64,000 nt of DNA from Limnoperna fortunei (Eukaryota; Mollusca; Bivalvia; Mytilida; Modiolidae), in NCBI GenBank assembly GCA_944474755.1, contig OX104112.1, forward strand, positions 68,930,433 to 68,994,432. Reading direction: 5' to 3'. Each line of letters starts with the position of its first letter. Positions within the stretch are counted from its first letter, which is position 1. A program made the position numbers and the translations under genes. The notes below the pieces were generated by a model. That model saw only the letters and a list, made by a program, of their open reading frames with translations, made no database searches and was not told where the DNA came from. Below, one piece after another: positions 37,120 through 49,282 of this stretch.

Positions 37120-39330
37120 ACAAAGCAGTAACATTGGACGCTTCGGAAGGGTAGGCTTATAAAATTTCACCTAGCTTGTGGTTCTATAATTATGATTCTC
37201 GATGACACATGAATAAATAAAATGTACAAGAGTACTTACTTTTAACTGAATAGAAAATATTTTTTATCAGAAATAATACGGATTTTGTCTTTATAATATA
37301 TTACTCTATGAAAAACATATAGATTGTGTGTTGATCATTTTGTAAAAATGTAAAATAAATGCACAATTAAATTTTTGAGTTTATTTTATTATTTGAATGT
37401 ATTTATAAAGTATATAAATTACAAAATATATTCTATTTATAGAGGGAAACAAAGTTGACATTGTGCAAATTTACGCGGATTATATTCAATTTTGTTATCC
37501 TTTAATCATTTAACAGTTCCGGGTGTCCCCGCGCCCTCTTACAAAGGTCTTTATGAAATAGAGTTAGGAGGAAACCTATAATTTCAAAGATAAGCTAGAT
37601 TACTTAAACGTGCGACTGTGCATTGATATAAATATTTTGTAAGCTCTGACGTATGATGTTTACAGTTCAAAACTCGTACGTTCTTCTAGATTCGTCTAGT
37701 ATAGACTAAACGCTGCAGTTGACCCATGGATTTGTTATACCTAGGTTGATTTCATCGATTTGTGTACTTGCCAATATCTCTGAGTAAGTAACACGACGAG
37801 TATTTAATTAAAGGAAGCATTGCTTATTTGTCCGTTTGTCTTGTGGAAGGGGGATTTATGTGAATTTTGTACAATCTGGATTTTATCACCATCCTTACGT
37901 TGACAGAAATTGTAGTACGTTAGTGATTCTTAGACACAACTTACTAATATTATATACATAATGTTCAATATAATGAAGAAAACATGCGAATTATTATATT
38001 TTACTTTTTTGTGAAAGTTTAAAAATACAAACAAATATGTCCGAACTAGCTAGCAGCTCCGAAAATTGTTAGAGTGAAGATAGAACGTCGTGTAACATAT
38101 ATAAACCGAATATAATTCACATTGCCTAGAGTATATTTAGTTCAATTCAATATAGCATCTGGTTTGACTTTACTATTTACAACTCTCTTCTATTATTGTT
38201 GCAAGTTAACCTTGTTATAAAATACATTTACTTATTTAAATTTGCTTTTAGAATATGATTTTTGAGGAAGCCATAGAAAACCCCCAGCCCACAGTTGCAC
38301 ACTAAATTACATGTATTATGACACATGTAATATGCACATGAATCTATTTTTTATTAAACAAATATTTTTGATATAACATTTTTTTTTCTTTTAACTTTGG
38401 ATATAAAAACACAATGAATGTTTCAGAAGTAAATACACAGTAATTTGAAAATATTTCGAAAATAATTTTTCCCCGCCTAGTTACTTAAATCTCGCTACCT
38501 TTATTTGCTCATTCAAGGATGAATTTCCGCATTTTATTCATTACACATAATTTCGTGTTTTAAATTCACATTCTAAAAGTAATAAAATCTAAACTAATTG
38601 CTGCGTGTTGTTCACTGCGCCTGTCCTTTATTGTTTTTGGAGAGTAAAAGGCTCTAGATCATAATCAGCAAAATTTTTAGTTAGTATGTTGGTGAAATAG
38701 TTATGCGGACAATAAGAAACATTACAGTTAAAAACAATTCAGTTAGTTAGACTCTTAAAAGGTGATGTATTACTGTCACATTTAAACTGTAAAGGGCGCG
38801 GTTGTATATATTATATTAGATTCAACAAAGGGCAGATTCGACAAGAAATATTTTGAATTGTTACTTTTAGTGCACGACGCCTGTATCCAATACTCCATAC
38901 TCTAACAGCCGTCCTGAATATAGCTGACATACTGCTCGTTCGATGCAAAGCAAACATCCAATCATTCAATCAATGTACTGATAACGTGTCACTTAAGGGC
39001 TTTTTTCTTTTTTTTTTTTATTTTTTATATTATTTGTATACGGAATTCAAGTCATTTTTGAGTTAATTTATCAGTTGTTCCTGTAAATAGCGTCCGCCAG
39101 AAAGGTAGACATAAGATCTATAATTTAATTTTATTCATTTTTATTGATGTAATTTGGCGTTCCATTTGTTTATTGCTGACACGGATTTACGTCCTTTTTT
39201 ATGTGGTAAAAAAATGAAGAAAAATTATACGTACATACCTAGAAGTATTACAGAAACGATAAGGCAAAGATAGACAAAATGTAGAACTGCGGTACATGAC
39301 AGGACTGGCTGACTTTGAGTTGTGTTCTAC
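37120..39330. other. Left-arm DNA without recognised gene
   Basis: AT-rich sequence repeated inverted at about 59.5-61.8 kb. It contains a tail fragment of the (AATC)n repeat at about 38920-38985 (AATATAGCTGACATACTGCTCG ... CCAATCATTCAATCAAT). Nothing coding could be supported. Confidence 0.55.
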
Positions 39331-39379
39331 TTAATAAAATGTCGTCAAAGATATCAAGGTTAACAAAAAAAATTTTCTT

Positions 39380-39422
39380 CGTCAGACGCGCGTTTCGTCT
39401 AATCAAGACTCATCAGTGGCGC
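39380..39422 (-). ncRNA. Hammerhead ribozyme, unit 1
   Basis: Core CTGATGA and GAAA intact; stem II GTCT/AGAC with loop TGATT; very short stem III (AC/GT around GCGC); cleavage expected after GTC. Stem I CGCCA/TGACG has one mismatch, so it may be weaker than units 2 and 4. Confidence 0.88.
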
Positions 39423-39759
39423 TCAAACCCAAACAATATGTAAAAATCCAAATGATTAAGATGTTGTAAAGCTTTTATTACCAAAATTCCAAAACGTTAT
39501 ATTAAATCCGGCTAAGGCTATCTACACCTTGAAATAGAAAAAACCTTAGAATTAAAATATTTTGGTGAAATTTCTAGTCAGTAAATTTAGACAATGACTG
39601 TATCACTGTTAGAATCAATGATTTTCCTGTCAGCACCGAAGTGTGACTACTGGGCTAGTGATACCCTCGGGGACTAACAGTCCACCAGCAGAGGCATCTA
39701 CCCAGTGGTTACAAATAAAATGTCGTCAACGATACCAAGGTAAACAAAAAATTTTTCTT

Positions 39760-39802
39760 CGCCAGACGCGCGTTTCGTCTAATCAAGACTCATCAGTGGC
39801 GC
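39760..39802 (-). ncRNA. Hammerhead ribozyme, unit 2
   Basis: GCGCCA-CTGATGA-GTCT-TGATT-AGAC-GAAA-CGCGCGTC-TGGCG. Stem I CGCCA/TGGCG and stem II are fully paired and all core bases are present. Stem III has only two or three pairs, as in retrozyme hammerheads that work best as dimers. Confidence 0.92.
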
Positions 39803-40138
39803 TCAAACCCAAACAATATGTAAAAATCCAAATGATTAAGATGTTGTAGAGCTTTTATTACCGAAATTCCAAAACGTTATATCAAATCCGTCTTAGGCTA
39901 TCTACACCTTGAAATAGAAAAAACCTTAGAATTAAAATATTTTGTGAAATTTCTAGTCAGTAAAGTTAGACAATGACTTTATCACTGTTAGAATAAATGA
40001 TTTGCCTGTCAGCACCGAAGTGTGACTACTGGGCTGTTGATACCCTCGGGGACTAACAGTCCACCAGCAGAGCATCGACCCAGTGGTTGCAAATAAAATG
40101 TCATCAAAGATACCAAGGTTAACAAAAAAAATTTTCTT

Positions 40139-40181
40139 CGCAAGACGCGCGTTTCGTCTAATCAAGACTCATCAGTAGCGC
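40139..40181 (-). ncRNA. Hammerhead ribozyme, unit 3
   Basis: Core and stem II intact. Stem I reads CGCTA against TTGCG, leaving one U-U mismatch. Otherwise identical to unit 2. Confidence 0.88.
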
Positions 40182-40518
40182 TCAAACCCAAACAATATGT
40201 AAAAATCCAAATGATTAAGATGTTGTTGAGCTTTTATTACCAAAATTCCAAAACGTTATATCAAATCCGGCTAAGGCTATCTACACCTTGAAATAGAAAA
40301 AACCTTAGAATTAAAATATTTTGTGAAATTTCTAGTCAGTAAATTTAGACAATGACTGTATCACTGTTAGAATCAATGATTTTCCTGTCAGCACCGAAGT
40401 GTGACTACTGAGCTGGTGATACCCTCGGGGACTAACAGTCCACCAGCAGAGGCATCGACTCAGTGGTTGCAAATAAAATGTCGTCAAAGATACCAAGGTT
40501 AACAAAAAAAATTTTCTT

Positions 40519-40561
40519 CGCCAGACGCGCGTTTCGTCTAATCAAGACTCATCAGTGGCGC
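40519..40561 (-). ncRNA. Hammerhead ribozyme, unit 4
   Basis: Identical in sequence to unit 2, with fully paired stems I and II and the complete catalytic core. Confidence 0.92.
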
Positions 40562-40899
40562 TCAAACCCAAACAATATGTAAAAATTCAAATGATTAAGA
40601 TGTTGTAGAGCTTTTATTACCAAAATTCCAAAACGTTATATCAAATCCGGCTAAGGCTATCTACACCTTGAAATAGAAAAAAACCTTAGAATTAAAATAT
40701 TTTGGTGAAATTTCTAGTCAGTAAATTTAGACAATGACTTTATCACTGTTAGAATCAATGATTTTCCTGTCAGCACCGAAGTGTGACTACTGGGCTGGTG
40801 ATACCCTCGGGGACTAACAGTCCACCAGCGGAGGCATCGACCCAGTGGTTGCAAATAAAATGTCGTCAAAGATACCAAGGTTAACAAAAAATATATATG

Positions 40900-42880
40900 T
40901 ACGCCACATAAATGTTTTACTACACTGGCCGTAATGACTAACTCAATTCAGATCATATAATGTATTAGTAGCAAAGCGTCAATAAAGGTTCACAAAAAAT
41001 AAGTAATCCAAATGTAATTTCCAAAGCTTTCGTAACAGGGGTTAAGGGCAGGCTGTAGAGGATTTAAAGTATCATGCGCATTTTATACAACGTAAAACAT
41101 GTCATTTGAATGTTTTAGTATAAAGAATTTAAGTCATTCTTGAGTTTTATTTATTAGTTCTTTCTGTAAATAGCATAAAAGTAGACAAAAGATCTATATT
41201 TTAATTGTATTCATTTATGGAGTAATTTGGCGTTCCATTGATTTTTTGCTGACATTGATTTACATCCTTATTTAAATCCGTGGTTAAACAAATGAGGAAG
41301 CAACAACAAAACAAAAAACACAACACACGAACCAAAATTTGAGAAACATGAACCCCAAAACCGTGAGTTTTTTGTCAGGGTTTCCGGAAGAGTAAGCAAC
41401 TCTTGCTCCCCCAATTTTGTTTATATGGGGTAATCGTTAGCAGTGAGAAGTAGCGAAAGTGGTATTTGTGTAATGACTTAAATCTTGTCATTGTGAAACC
41501 CTGATGCAAAAGCTTTTCTGTAGTGCAGTAGACAGGTGTCTATCGGGAAAATGTCGATAGTAAATAGAAGCTATTGAGTACCTTATCATATGCAAGTACT
41601 ACTGGAATGTCGCCACGCATAAATGGAAAACTAGCAAAAGGTCAACCGACATTCATTGTCAATTTCTAGATGTAGGACAAGGACTGAAGTGTTAATGTTC
41701 TTGTAGCAACTAATCAAACTTTTGCATTATGGACAGTAGACCGGCAAAAAGTATTTGAGAAACGAGTAAACTCATATACTGAAGAAAAAAAGAAAAAAAA
41801 GGACAAGAGGCTTGGAATATGTGTTAGTCTATGTCGTAAAATTCTCTTTCTACCAATTTTTTTATTAGATTTCCTCCGGAATGATCAATACGACTTCCTG
41901 TCTTTTATTTTATTATGTCACTTTAATACTCTGGATTAAGAGGGACATACAAGAAAAATTTCGCCGTGTCGACTTACTATCTCGCCGTGACTATTATATT
42001 TTCGAGGCATCTTACTGAACATCTCAATTTGTAGAGTTTCATTCCTCAGTAAAAGGATTTCAGGGGAAGATGATATTATATGGACACATCTGAAGTCGTT
42101 ACGTTATTCAATCAAAATTGAGTAACATAACAACGTTCTTTTTTCGGGCGTTCTTATTAGATGGCGAAGACATTTAAATTTCTATTATTCGTGGAAGATC
42201 ACATGAGCCTTCATAAAAACGCATGACAGTACCTATGTCTTCCGTAAAGCAACAACTTTCAAATCGCAATATCCAAAGACTCTCCATTGTTTACCAAAAA
42301 AACCTAGTATATAAAATCCTATTACATTTACTGTCACGCTGTGGTATAACGTCTTTTGTACAAAATCGACCATTTTTACCGAGGAATATCGTGGACGTGG
42401 TTCTTCCGAACACTTTCAAGATAACACTACCCAGAAACTTCTTGCTGCTTTATACGTTTTCTGGAATAAAGAGCTGTGATCACCTTGTATACACAAAACT
42501 TATGCCCACGTGAACAGTTAGAGATTTATAATACTAACGAGATGTGTGCCCCCAGTCGTGAATATTACCACAACGCAAACATTTCTGAGAAACAAATTAT
42601 AACCCCGCGAAAATAACCATGTTGACAGTGTTGATATTGCTTGGTCCAAGTGTATCCGTATACCAACAAATTGTATGCTTTATAAGGTGACTGGGGTTTA
42701 ATAATGGTGTTAAAGATGCGCATCCTAATTTAAGTATCTGTTTATTGAACAAATGTCTGATTTTGAAATAAAAACTTGCCAACTATCTAGAAACCATTTA
42801 AATTCCTTTTGTAATGTATCAATCTTTTTCTATCATTTTAAGGGTTAACAAACCATCTTTCTGTTTGGATAACAAAAGTC
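40900..42880. other. Left-arm DNA without recognised gene
   Basis: Repeated inverted at 56.7-58.7 kb. A 96-codon frame at 42223-42513 (starting MTVPMSSVKQQLSNRNIQRL) is disrupted by indels in the right-arm copy, so I do not call it a gene. Confidence 0.55.
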
Positions 42881-43667
42881 GTCACTAAAAATATTCAGCT
42901 AACAAGCATATATATCCGGAATCATAGCTGTCAGAGCCTGATCTATAATTGTGAGAGCCGAAATCTGATCCATAGCTGTGAGAACCAGAATCTGATCTAT
43001 AGCTGTTATAACCAGAATCAGATCCATAACTGTTTGTAGAACCAGAATGTGATTCATATCCGTAGCCTCTATTTCCGTGATGTCTGTTTCCATGTTGTCT
43101 GTAGAAATTCATTGGCATATAAATGTCGATAAACTGCTTACCTACAAAGTAAATAGCAAGATGTTTACCATTTATTGCGTTCTACGTGTTTACAAGGCCA
43201 ATATCAGATGTATTTGATATTTAAATGGAATGCATTTATATATTAAGATTTAAATGACAATTTGTTTCAATATAGTGTGTAAATATTTTTTGTTAAATGC
43301 ACAAAGTAATATATTACAAATGACAACACTTATTAATTGCAACTTTATTACCAACTTTTCTTATTCATATCATTTACTATTAATATGCTACGCAGTCATA
43401 TATTTATTGACAAGAATATATACCTCGTTTGCTTGCACTACCGTAGCCATGGTTTCCCCTTTGACCATGTCCATAATAACCTAATAGAAAAGTATATCAT
43501 ATAACAGCAAATATAATCAGTTATTATTTGTAACCACAATTAACTCTGTTTTGTTGTCAAGGTCAAAAACTAAGAAACGGATATGAAATAAGATTTTCGG
43601 TTTAAAATTGTATACTTCAGGTATTAAAGATATACAAAAGTACATTGAGGACGCACATTTAAATTAT

Positions 43668-43832
43668 TTTTTTATCTCGAGCACCTGAGCGTTTGATTTG
43701 TTTTCTCGAGCGCTTGACTATTATCTCAAGCTATTAACTTAATATCTCGAGAGCTCGACTTATTTTCTCAAGTGCTCAACTTGTTAGCTCAAATGCTCGA
43801 CTCGTTATCTCGAGCGCTCGACATACGTTAAT
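43668..43832. repeat. CTCGAGCGCTCGA-type minisatellite
   Basis: About six to seven imperfect units of about 25 bases, each with ATCTCGAGCGCTCGACTTATT or a variant. TCGAGCGCTCGA is a perfect 12-base palindrome. The same array recurs inverted at 54280-54445, and two stray units (AATAAGTCGAGCGCTCAAG) lie at 46065-46105. Confidence 0.85.
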
Positions 43833-44648
43833 ATAAATTAGTGTGTTTGATTTTTTTCTGCTTTCGTTGCTTTTCACTAGCCTATAAGAATGGCGTGCAA
43901 GTTTTGACGAAGAGGAATGGTGCAACCATACAATTTGATTTTCATTTTATTCCATTTAAACTTCAAAACAAAAGGAGATTGTGTTGACAATTAAACTGCA
44001 ATATTGAATAAATACGTAATGCTGGACCTTCTAAGTTTTCTGAAAAATATTAGCACAGTTGTAGAATAAGAACTGCGTAGACATTGTGGAATTTATATCA
44101 AATTAGCTGAACTTATCTGACAACTTCAAGGATACCGTTTGATGCATTTATGGTGAATACAATCTGGAATTTCAATATCCATGTTAGGTATCTGCTTAAA
44201 ATTATTGATAAAGAGTGTGCTGAAATTAAAACGACGAAGGTACTATTCAAAATGACAAAACTAAATTTGGCACGTTGACTCTTATGATAAGTAATAAGGC
44301 ATTTCAGATTGTTATTCATAAAACTTTAAATAGTGACAATCCGTCTGGGCATTTTCGATCTGGTCGATGTACTGCAGCAAATTGAAGAAGTTAAAAACTG
44401 ATGGTGGAACCGATTTACACATGACTTTATATCTAAATTTAGAACATATCTATTCACTTTTTACAAAATTGTCCAAGTATTTTGAAATATGCAGAGTAAC
44501 AAATAGTGATAGCTGCCTTTTTGTGTTTAATCACATAGAGACAAAATAATATGTCTGTGAACTAATCACCATTTGTAGGGGGGACCTGTAAAAGTTCACT
44601 CTGGTTTTGTAGTGAGCTTGCCTTGCTTCTTATTTTTGCTTGTCTCGT

Positions 44649-46200
44649 TATTTTTTTTTGCATTGTCTTGAATGTTTCGTAGTTTTGTTTGTTTTTTGGA
44701 CTATTATGCAAATCTGGTATTAATTTGCTATTTTTAATTTTAAAAATTGTGTTGCAAGTGCTTCTCGCTATTGTTTTTATGCTTAGGAGATACTCTTCTT
44801 TATGTGCACATAATCATAACTGAAATTACGTATGTATACATATGATATATTAAGATGAAAAATGTACTTTATAAAGATGATCCAAGAAAATTATAGATTA
44901 AAAATATGCAACGAAGACACACTACTGAATAGCCCTCCACTTTACCCAACGTGTGCTGTCATTTTGTAATAGTTGTTGTGTAATTGGTCCATGATATGAC
45001 GGACCAATAGGTCGAATAATTAATTCACAGACTTAAAAATAGAAGACCTACTTCAAGACCTGCAATATTAAACAGCAACGTGACAAGTAAAAACTGACAA
45101 ATGATTAAAACGGTGATTACCAAGCTAAAATGTTCCAATGAAAAAAAACCAAAACATGTGGTGTTATTATAGTAACAATCACCTGACCTTGACATTTAAG
45201 AACGAATGGTGGGTTATAACAGTTTATTGACGTGCTTTGAATCTATATTCCATTTAAACTGTCAATTTGGTGACCCCAATATGATTTTTAATCATGTGTT
45301 TTTGTTCATGATGCATTAAGTCTGTAGTTATGACAATGTTGCTTTATTTATTTGTAGTGCTTTCCCCCTTTGTAATTAAAAACCAAAACCAATAAAACAA
45401 CATGTATAAAGAAATGAATACAAATACTTATTTCAAGACAGATAATATCGTACATGACATGATGAAAAAGGTGTCTTGTTTACTTTTGAAATTAAAGAAG
45501 TCTGTTCATTCCAAAAGGCGAAGAAGTTGTAGTCTAATACGCATCGGGGACAGAGAACAATATTTCGAGACGATCATATGACAATTGATCATTTCTGTCT
45601 TTCTCATTGGATGCCTATTCCGCATGATAACGATGTTACCAAGCTCTGCCTTAAAAGAAAGATAAAAATAATATCTGGAAAAAATGTACATTACTGAAAA
45701 ACAAGAGCGAAAGTCAATATACAATTGCAAATCCGGATATAGACAAACATATGGCATGCATAACAAAAGCCAAAAACAAAAAAAAAACCGAGAAAGTTAG
45801 TAACCCAAACCCAATAATAACCATGGATGCAATCATGTGCTCCGGAGGAGTAAGTAGTGCCTTTAATTAGACTACCGTCAAGTTACTTATTGTCATGTCT
45901 AGGAAAAAGTCAAATCCAGGAGTAGGAAAGACTACTTATGACGCAGCGAAAATATCCGATCAGATTTGAGAGCTTGATTTCTCCTAACAATCAATTAAGT
46001 CATGATGACGACCATCAATTTCAGGAGAGATAACGGGAACCTAGGTACTATAAAATAGAAAATTGAAAATAAGTCGAGTGCTACAGATAATAAGTCGAGC
46101 GCTCAAGATGATGAACATTACAATAACCATTTTATACGTCCGTAGATCAATTTAATTTTGAGTAGCTACTATTATAAATAATAAAAATTAAATTTGCTTA
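44649..46200. other. Spacer between inverted arms, first part; no gene recognised
   Basis: Long intron region of gene C between exons 3 and 2. Contains stray minisatellite units at about 46065-46105, and at 45715-45850 a repeat sharing ATATAGACAAACA and AGAAAG..AGTAACCC..AACC with 14380-14430. Confidence 0.5.
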
Positions 46201-47119
46201 CATAGAAATGATCTTACCTAAACGACAATCTTGATTTCTGACAACACTTGCAATAGTCTAATCAATAAAAACCAAAACGACCCGCAGAACAATGTGTAAA
46301 GTGCTACTTTGTATCAAAAATACGTTGTCAAATGTATATTGTTATTTCTAACACGTCTGACTTTACAAAATGAAATAACGCTTTCTAAAGATTTTTGTTT
46401 TAAATCACATTTAACATAAGATTTTTAACAAATAATTTTCCATTGATACACAACCATTCAAAGTAACAAAATTATTTATAAATGAATGAAGCCTGTAATG
46501 TAAGTAGAGATATTTTCTGTGACGACTTTTTTTCAATAATGCTTCTGTTGGTGGCAAAAATATCGGCTATTATTGTCCAATTAGTGTTATTAAAAAGCTA
46601 AACATTAATTGACTTAATTAAAAATATTAATTAACTTAATTAACTTACAAATATTGCACCACAAGATAATATTCCGCTAATCTTTATTGGTCAATGTACA
46701 CGATATCTGAAAGATATTAAATCGTGATTACATGTATATGAAAACCAAAACAATTCATTGTGCTCGACTGATAGACTCCTAGCTTTTTAAAGTTGGCGGA
46801 TAGTAGATGTCCTACTGTTGGAGGTTGTCGCTTTGTATTGCGGCAAGCTTTTCCACGCATTAAAGAGGGTGGAGTGTTAGAATAATGCAAATATTATGGC
46901 TCGTTCAATACCCATATGTAGATGTCAAAATAAAGTATGCTCAATGTAGACGCCTCAAAGGACTAAATACTCCATATTGATAATTTGTATAGGCCTCAAG
47001 ATGTCCTATTTATTCCTTTTTCCCAGTAAATTAACTGTTGGTTAACTTTTTCGTGTCCTTAATATAGCTAAGGATACAAAAATAATATGGTTTCAGTTCA
47101 GCTTAATTCATAGAAAATT

Positions 47120-47540
47120 TAGCAACGAATCAATATTTGTATAAATTTGGAAGGACACAACAACACCTTGTGCTCTTTCGGTAAGGCTAATGATGAAACC
47201 ATTATGCACTTATTTTAGGAATGCAATGTTGTTAACGAGTTTTTCGTCAGCTTTGAGAGATGGATATATAATAAGACATCTACTTTACTTAACATCACAA
47301 AAGTTGAATTAGTGTTTGGAAAAATTGGAAATTAGTGCATTATTGAAAACCTTCTTCTTATTTTTAAATTTTATATTTATAAACAGAGATGTAGAGATGA
47401 AATACTCTTTCTTCCGTTCTCAAGGCCGATATTTATAACTGCTACAAGCAAGAGCAATATATTTCTTTAGTCAATGGAAAAAGGTGTCCTTTGACAAAAA
47501 ATGGGAGAAATACAAAAGCTTGTTCGAAGAATAGAAAAGG
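47120..47540 (+). mobile_element. LINE C-terminal relic
   Basis: Plus-strand reading gives FGKANDETIMHLF, ECNVVNEFF, FERWIYNK, then after stops NLLLIFKFYIYKQRCRDE and QKMGEIQKL. The 'C..C...dETi.HLf..C..v..fW' pattern followed by 'l.l.KfyIy.cr' is the C-terminal domain of many LINE reverse transcriptases. It is a separate family from the one at 16-21 kb. Several stops show it is dead. Confidence 0.62.
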
Positions 47541-47948
47541 AATGTATAAGAAAATGTTACCATTAAATTTTATATATTATACAAGACAAATTTGTTAGAA
47601 ATGCTCATGCTCTAGCAATTGTTAATACTTAAAATATAATGACTTTCCTGAATGAGTGTGAGTGTGAGAGGTTGTCTTTGTATTTCAAATATATTGTAAA
47701 AATGTCTGAAAAACAATAAAAATTATAAAAATATACATGCAACAAACCAATAGTGGAAAACTCTTTTACATATATATTCAAAATATTAAATAACAGAAGA
47801 AATGTGAATACCTCATGTAACAAAAGAATATATAAATGTTTTATTCATTCGACATACATGCGTTTTAGCATGATTTTGGTAAGTTTTGTAAAAGATGAAA
47901 TTGAACACGATATTTACAATAAAATATATACTATTGTTATATATTATA

Positions 47949-48089
47949 CAATTACTGCACTTGAACGAGATCAATATGAGGTTTTATGGAGCAGGTTAGA
48001 ATAATATTGAACGAGGCGAAGACAAGTTCAATATTATTCTACCCTGCTCCATAAAACCTCATATTGATCGAGTTCGAGTGTAGTAATTG
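47949..48089. repeat. Long hairpin, 64-base arms
   Basis: 47949-48012 and 48026-48089 are inverted copies with about four differences and a 13-base loop (GAGGCGAAGACAA). The arms contain TCAATATGAGGTTTTATGGA. The right arm is followed by TTTATTACATAATTTA, whose inverse is near 49197, hinting that the hairpin is the end of a TIR element. Confidence 0.88.
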
Positions 48090-48249
48090 TTTTATTACAT
48101 AATTTATTGAGTTATGAAATGAAATATACAAGTTTTTTTTATTACCGAAAGTGACTGTCTTTCATAATATTTATTTCTCAAAAATCGGTAAAATATCGAC
48201 ATAATCCATGACGAAATGTTTGCATTGATTATTTCTTGTATAATGTCCC

Positions 48250-48692
48250 ATCCTCAGTTCTTGCTTCTGCATAAAATACTGGGAGGGTTCCCAGTGCTCG
48301 TCCCACAGAGCAGCCCAGCGCGTCCCCGGATGGCGGATAGGGGAGACCCTCTCGTTGGGGGGTTGTCAGGTCATAATACGGAAAGACTGACCGCGGACCG
48401 TAGTGGGTAACGGGTTTGGAGAGTGCCACGCTCCTTGCACGATAAACACCCCTTTTGTAGATTTCGAAAATAAGTAGGCTCATTGTAGCCGCTACAAAAG
48501 GCTAAATTGTCCGCCCCTACCCAAAACTCCATACTTTTCCAGTGGCAGTCAAAATTGTATTCCCTGTGACCCATCCCACCCCCACTTTCCGTTGATTTAT
48601 TGTTTGTTAACTTGTTCCCGTCCTGAATATAGCTGAAATACTGCTCGCTGGACGTAAAGCAGACATCCAATCAATCAATCAATCTGCATAAA
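48250..48692 (+). repeat. (AATC)n-family interspersed repeat, fullest copy
   Basis: About 440 bases from GGGAGGGTTCCCAGTGCTCG through GTCCCCGGATGGCGGATAGG, CGGAAAGACTGACCGCGGACC, GCCACTGGAAA (complement) and CTGAAATACTGCTCGCTGG to CCAATCAATCAATCAATC. The simple-repeat tail and many 5'-truncated copies suggest spread by reverse transcription. No polymerase III boxes are convincing and no protein is encoded. Confidence 0.75.
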
Positions 48693-49282
48693 ATATACAA
48701 AGATTTGAGTCTAATTCCTGAGGGTCCGCCATTTCCAAACTAACTGACATATCCGTTTCACGTAAATATTTGGAAAAAAAAATAATTGCTTGCTCTTTCG
48801 ATTTGCGAGTGTTGACAGCATCTTTTTTCTTAATGATTTCATTAATTTCCAAAGTTAGTAATATCTGCAAATCTTCGCTTTGAACCAGAACTATCCGCAT
48901 TACGTTCACTCGATGACGTTACAACGTTACCATGTTTACAAACAACAATATAATCCGAACATCAGTCAGAACGATAATTTTGATTGGTTTAGGGGATTAA
49001 AGAAAGAAGATTTGATTGGCTATCGTATTTCCGTTGGGGAAACAGCACGTGCTAGGTATTTTCATTCATAAATTTCTCACGAGAGTGCAATATGGTTTTT
49101 TATTGAGTAGAATGAGTTTTTTGCAAACCAATATGATAGGAAATGGAAAGTCACGTGTATTGGTTTAGGCCAATAGGAAAAAGGCAAAAATATATATTAT
49201 GTAATAAATACGTTTATTCCCATAAAACCATGCACATTTGTATTGAAAATAAAATAGCTATATACAAATTTGTTTGTTGTTT

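Larger units (their letters stand above)
28921..37120 (-). repeat. Segmental duplication unit B
   Basis: Second copy of the gene-bearing segment (see unit A), opening with GTCCATTGAGTATTCTGTATT and ending near TTTATAAGACTAGCCGCG. It is interrupted by about 1.6 kb of Penelope-like and retrozyme sequence (34.05-35.64 kb) absent from unit A. From 34,948 it also forms part of the left arm of the inverted repeat. Confidence 0.78.
39336..40890 (-). mobile_element. Retrozyme array: four 380-bp units with hammerhead ribozymes
   Basis: Four near-identical units of 379-380 bp, one hammerhead ribozyme in each. The array starts and ends with the same phrase (AATAAAATGTCGTCAAAGATACC then AAGGTTAACAAAAAA), so four full units are bounded by one shared end. 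Units hold a second potential fold (GCTGGTGATACC ... GTCCACCAGC). No frame is conserved as protein. Tandem, non-coding, 170-400-base units each with a hammerhead are the definition of metazoan retrozymes, which give rise to small circular RNAs. The ribozyme-sense strand is minus. Confidence 0.9.
34948..44648 (+). repeat. Left arm of giant inverted repeat
   Basis: The whole interval recurs in reverse complement at 53440-64000. One end is sharp: AAGCTTGCCTTGCTTCTTATTTTTG...GTCTCG at 44.6 kb against CGAGACAAACAAAAATAAGAAGC at 53.44 kb. The other end matches up to the last base of the window, so the true limit may lie further out on both sides. Over 42600-42890 I count about six mismatches in roughly 285 aligned bases. 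Confidence 0.93.
42885..46681 (-). pseudogene. Gene C: degenerate third copy of the repeat-protein gene
   Basis: All four exons can be placed on the minus strand: 46649-46681, 46218-46281, 43424-43480 and 42885-43141. Lesions: the start ATG is ATT; exon 2 has in-frame TAG (where B has AAC), an 18-base insertion, and its acceptor AG is GG; the leader-exon donor is GC instead of GT. Exon 3 (GYYGHGQRGNHGYGSASKR) and exon 4 (GKQFIDIYMPMNFYRQHGNR, then a few GSHSYGSDF-type repeats) are open. Exon 4 lacks the Pro/Ala tail and ends in GYICLLAEYF. The right-arm copy shows that this ending comes from deletions. It cannot make the family protein as read. Confidence 0.85.

Noticed and set aside
39643..40165. 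Short open frames across the 380-bp repeat
   Set aside because: They overlap the hammerhead units, are not kept between units, and are better explained as non-coding retrozyme.
42223..42513. 96-codon frame in the left arm
   Set aside because: The right-arm copy has indels that break it, and no motif supports a protein.
44367..44549. Sixty-codon frame starting MYCSKLKKLK, also present at 53543-53725
   Set aside because: Its conservation is fully explained by the recent inverted duplication; there is no splice context or homology that I recognise.
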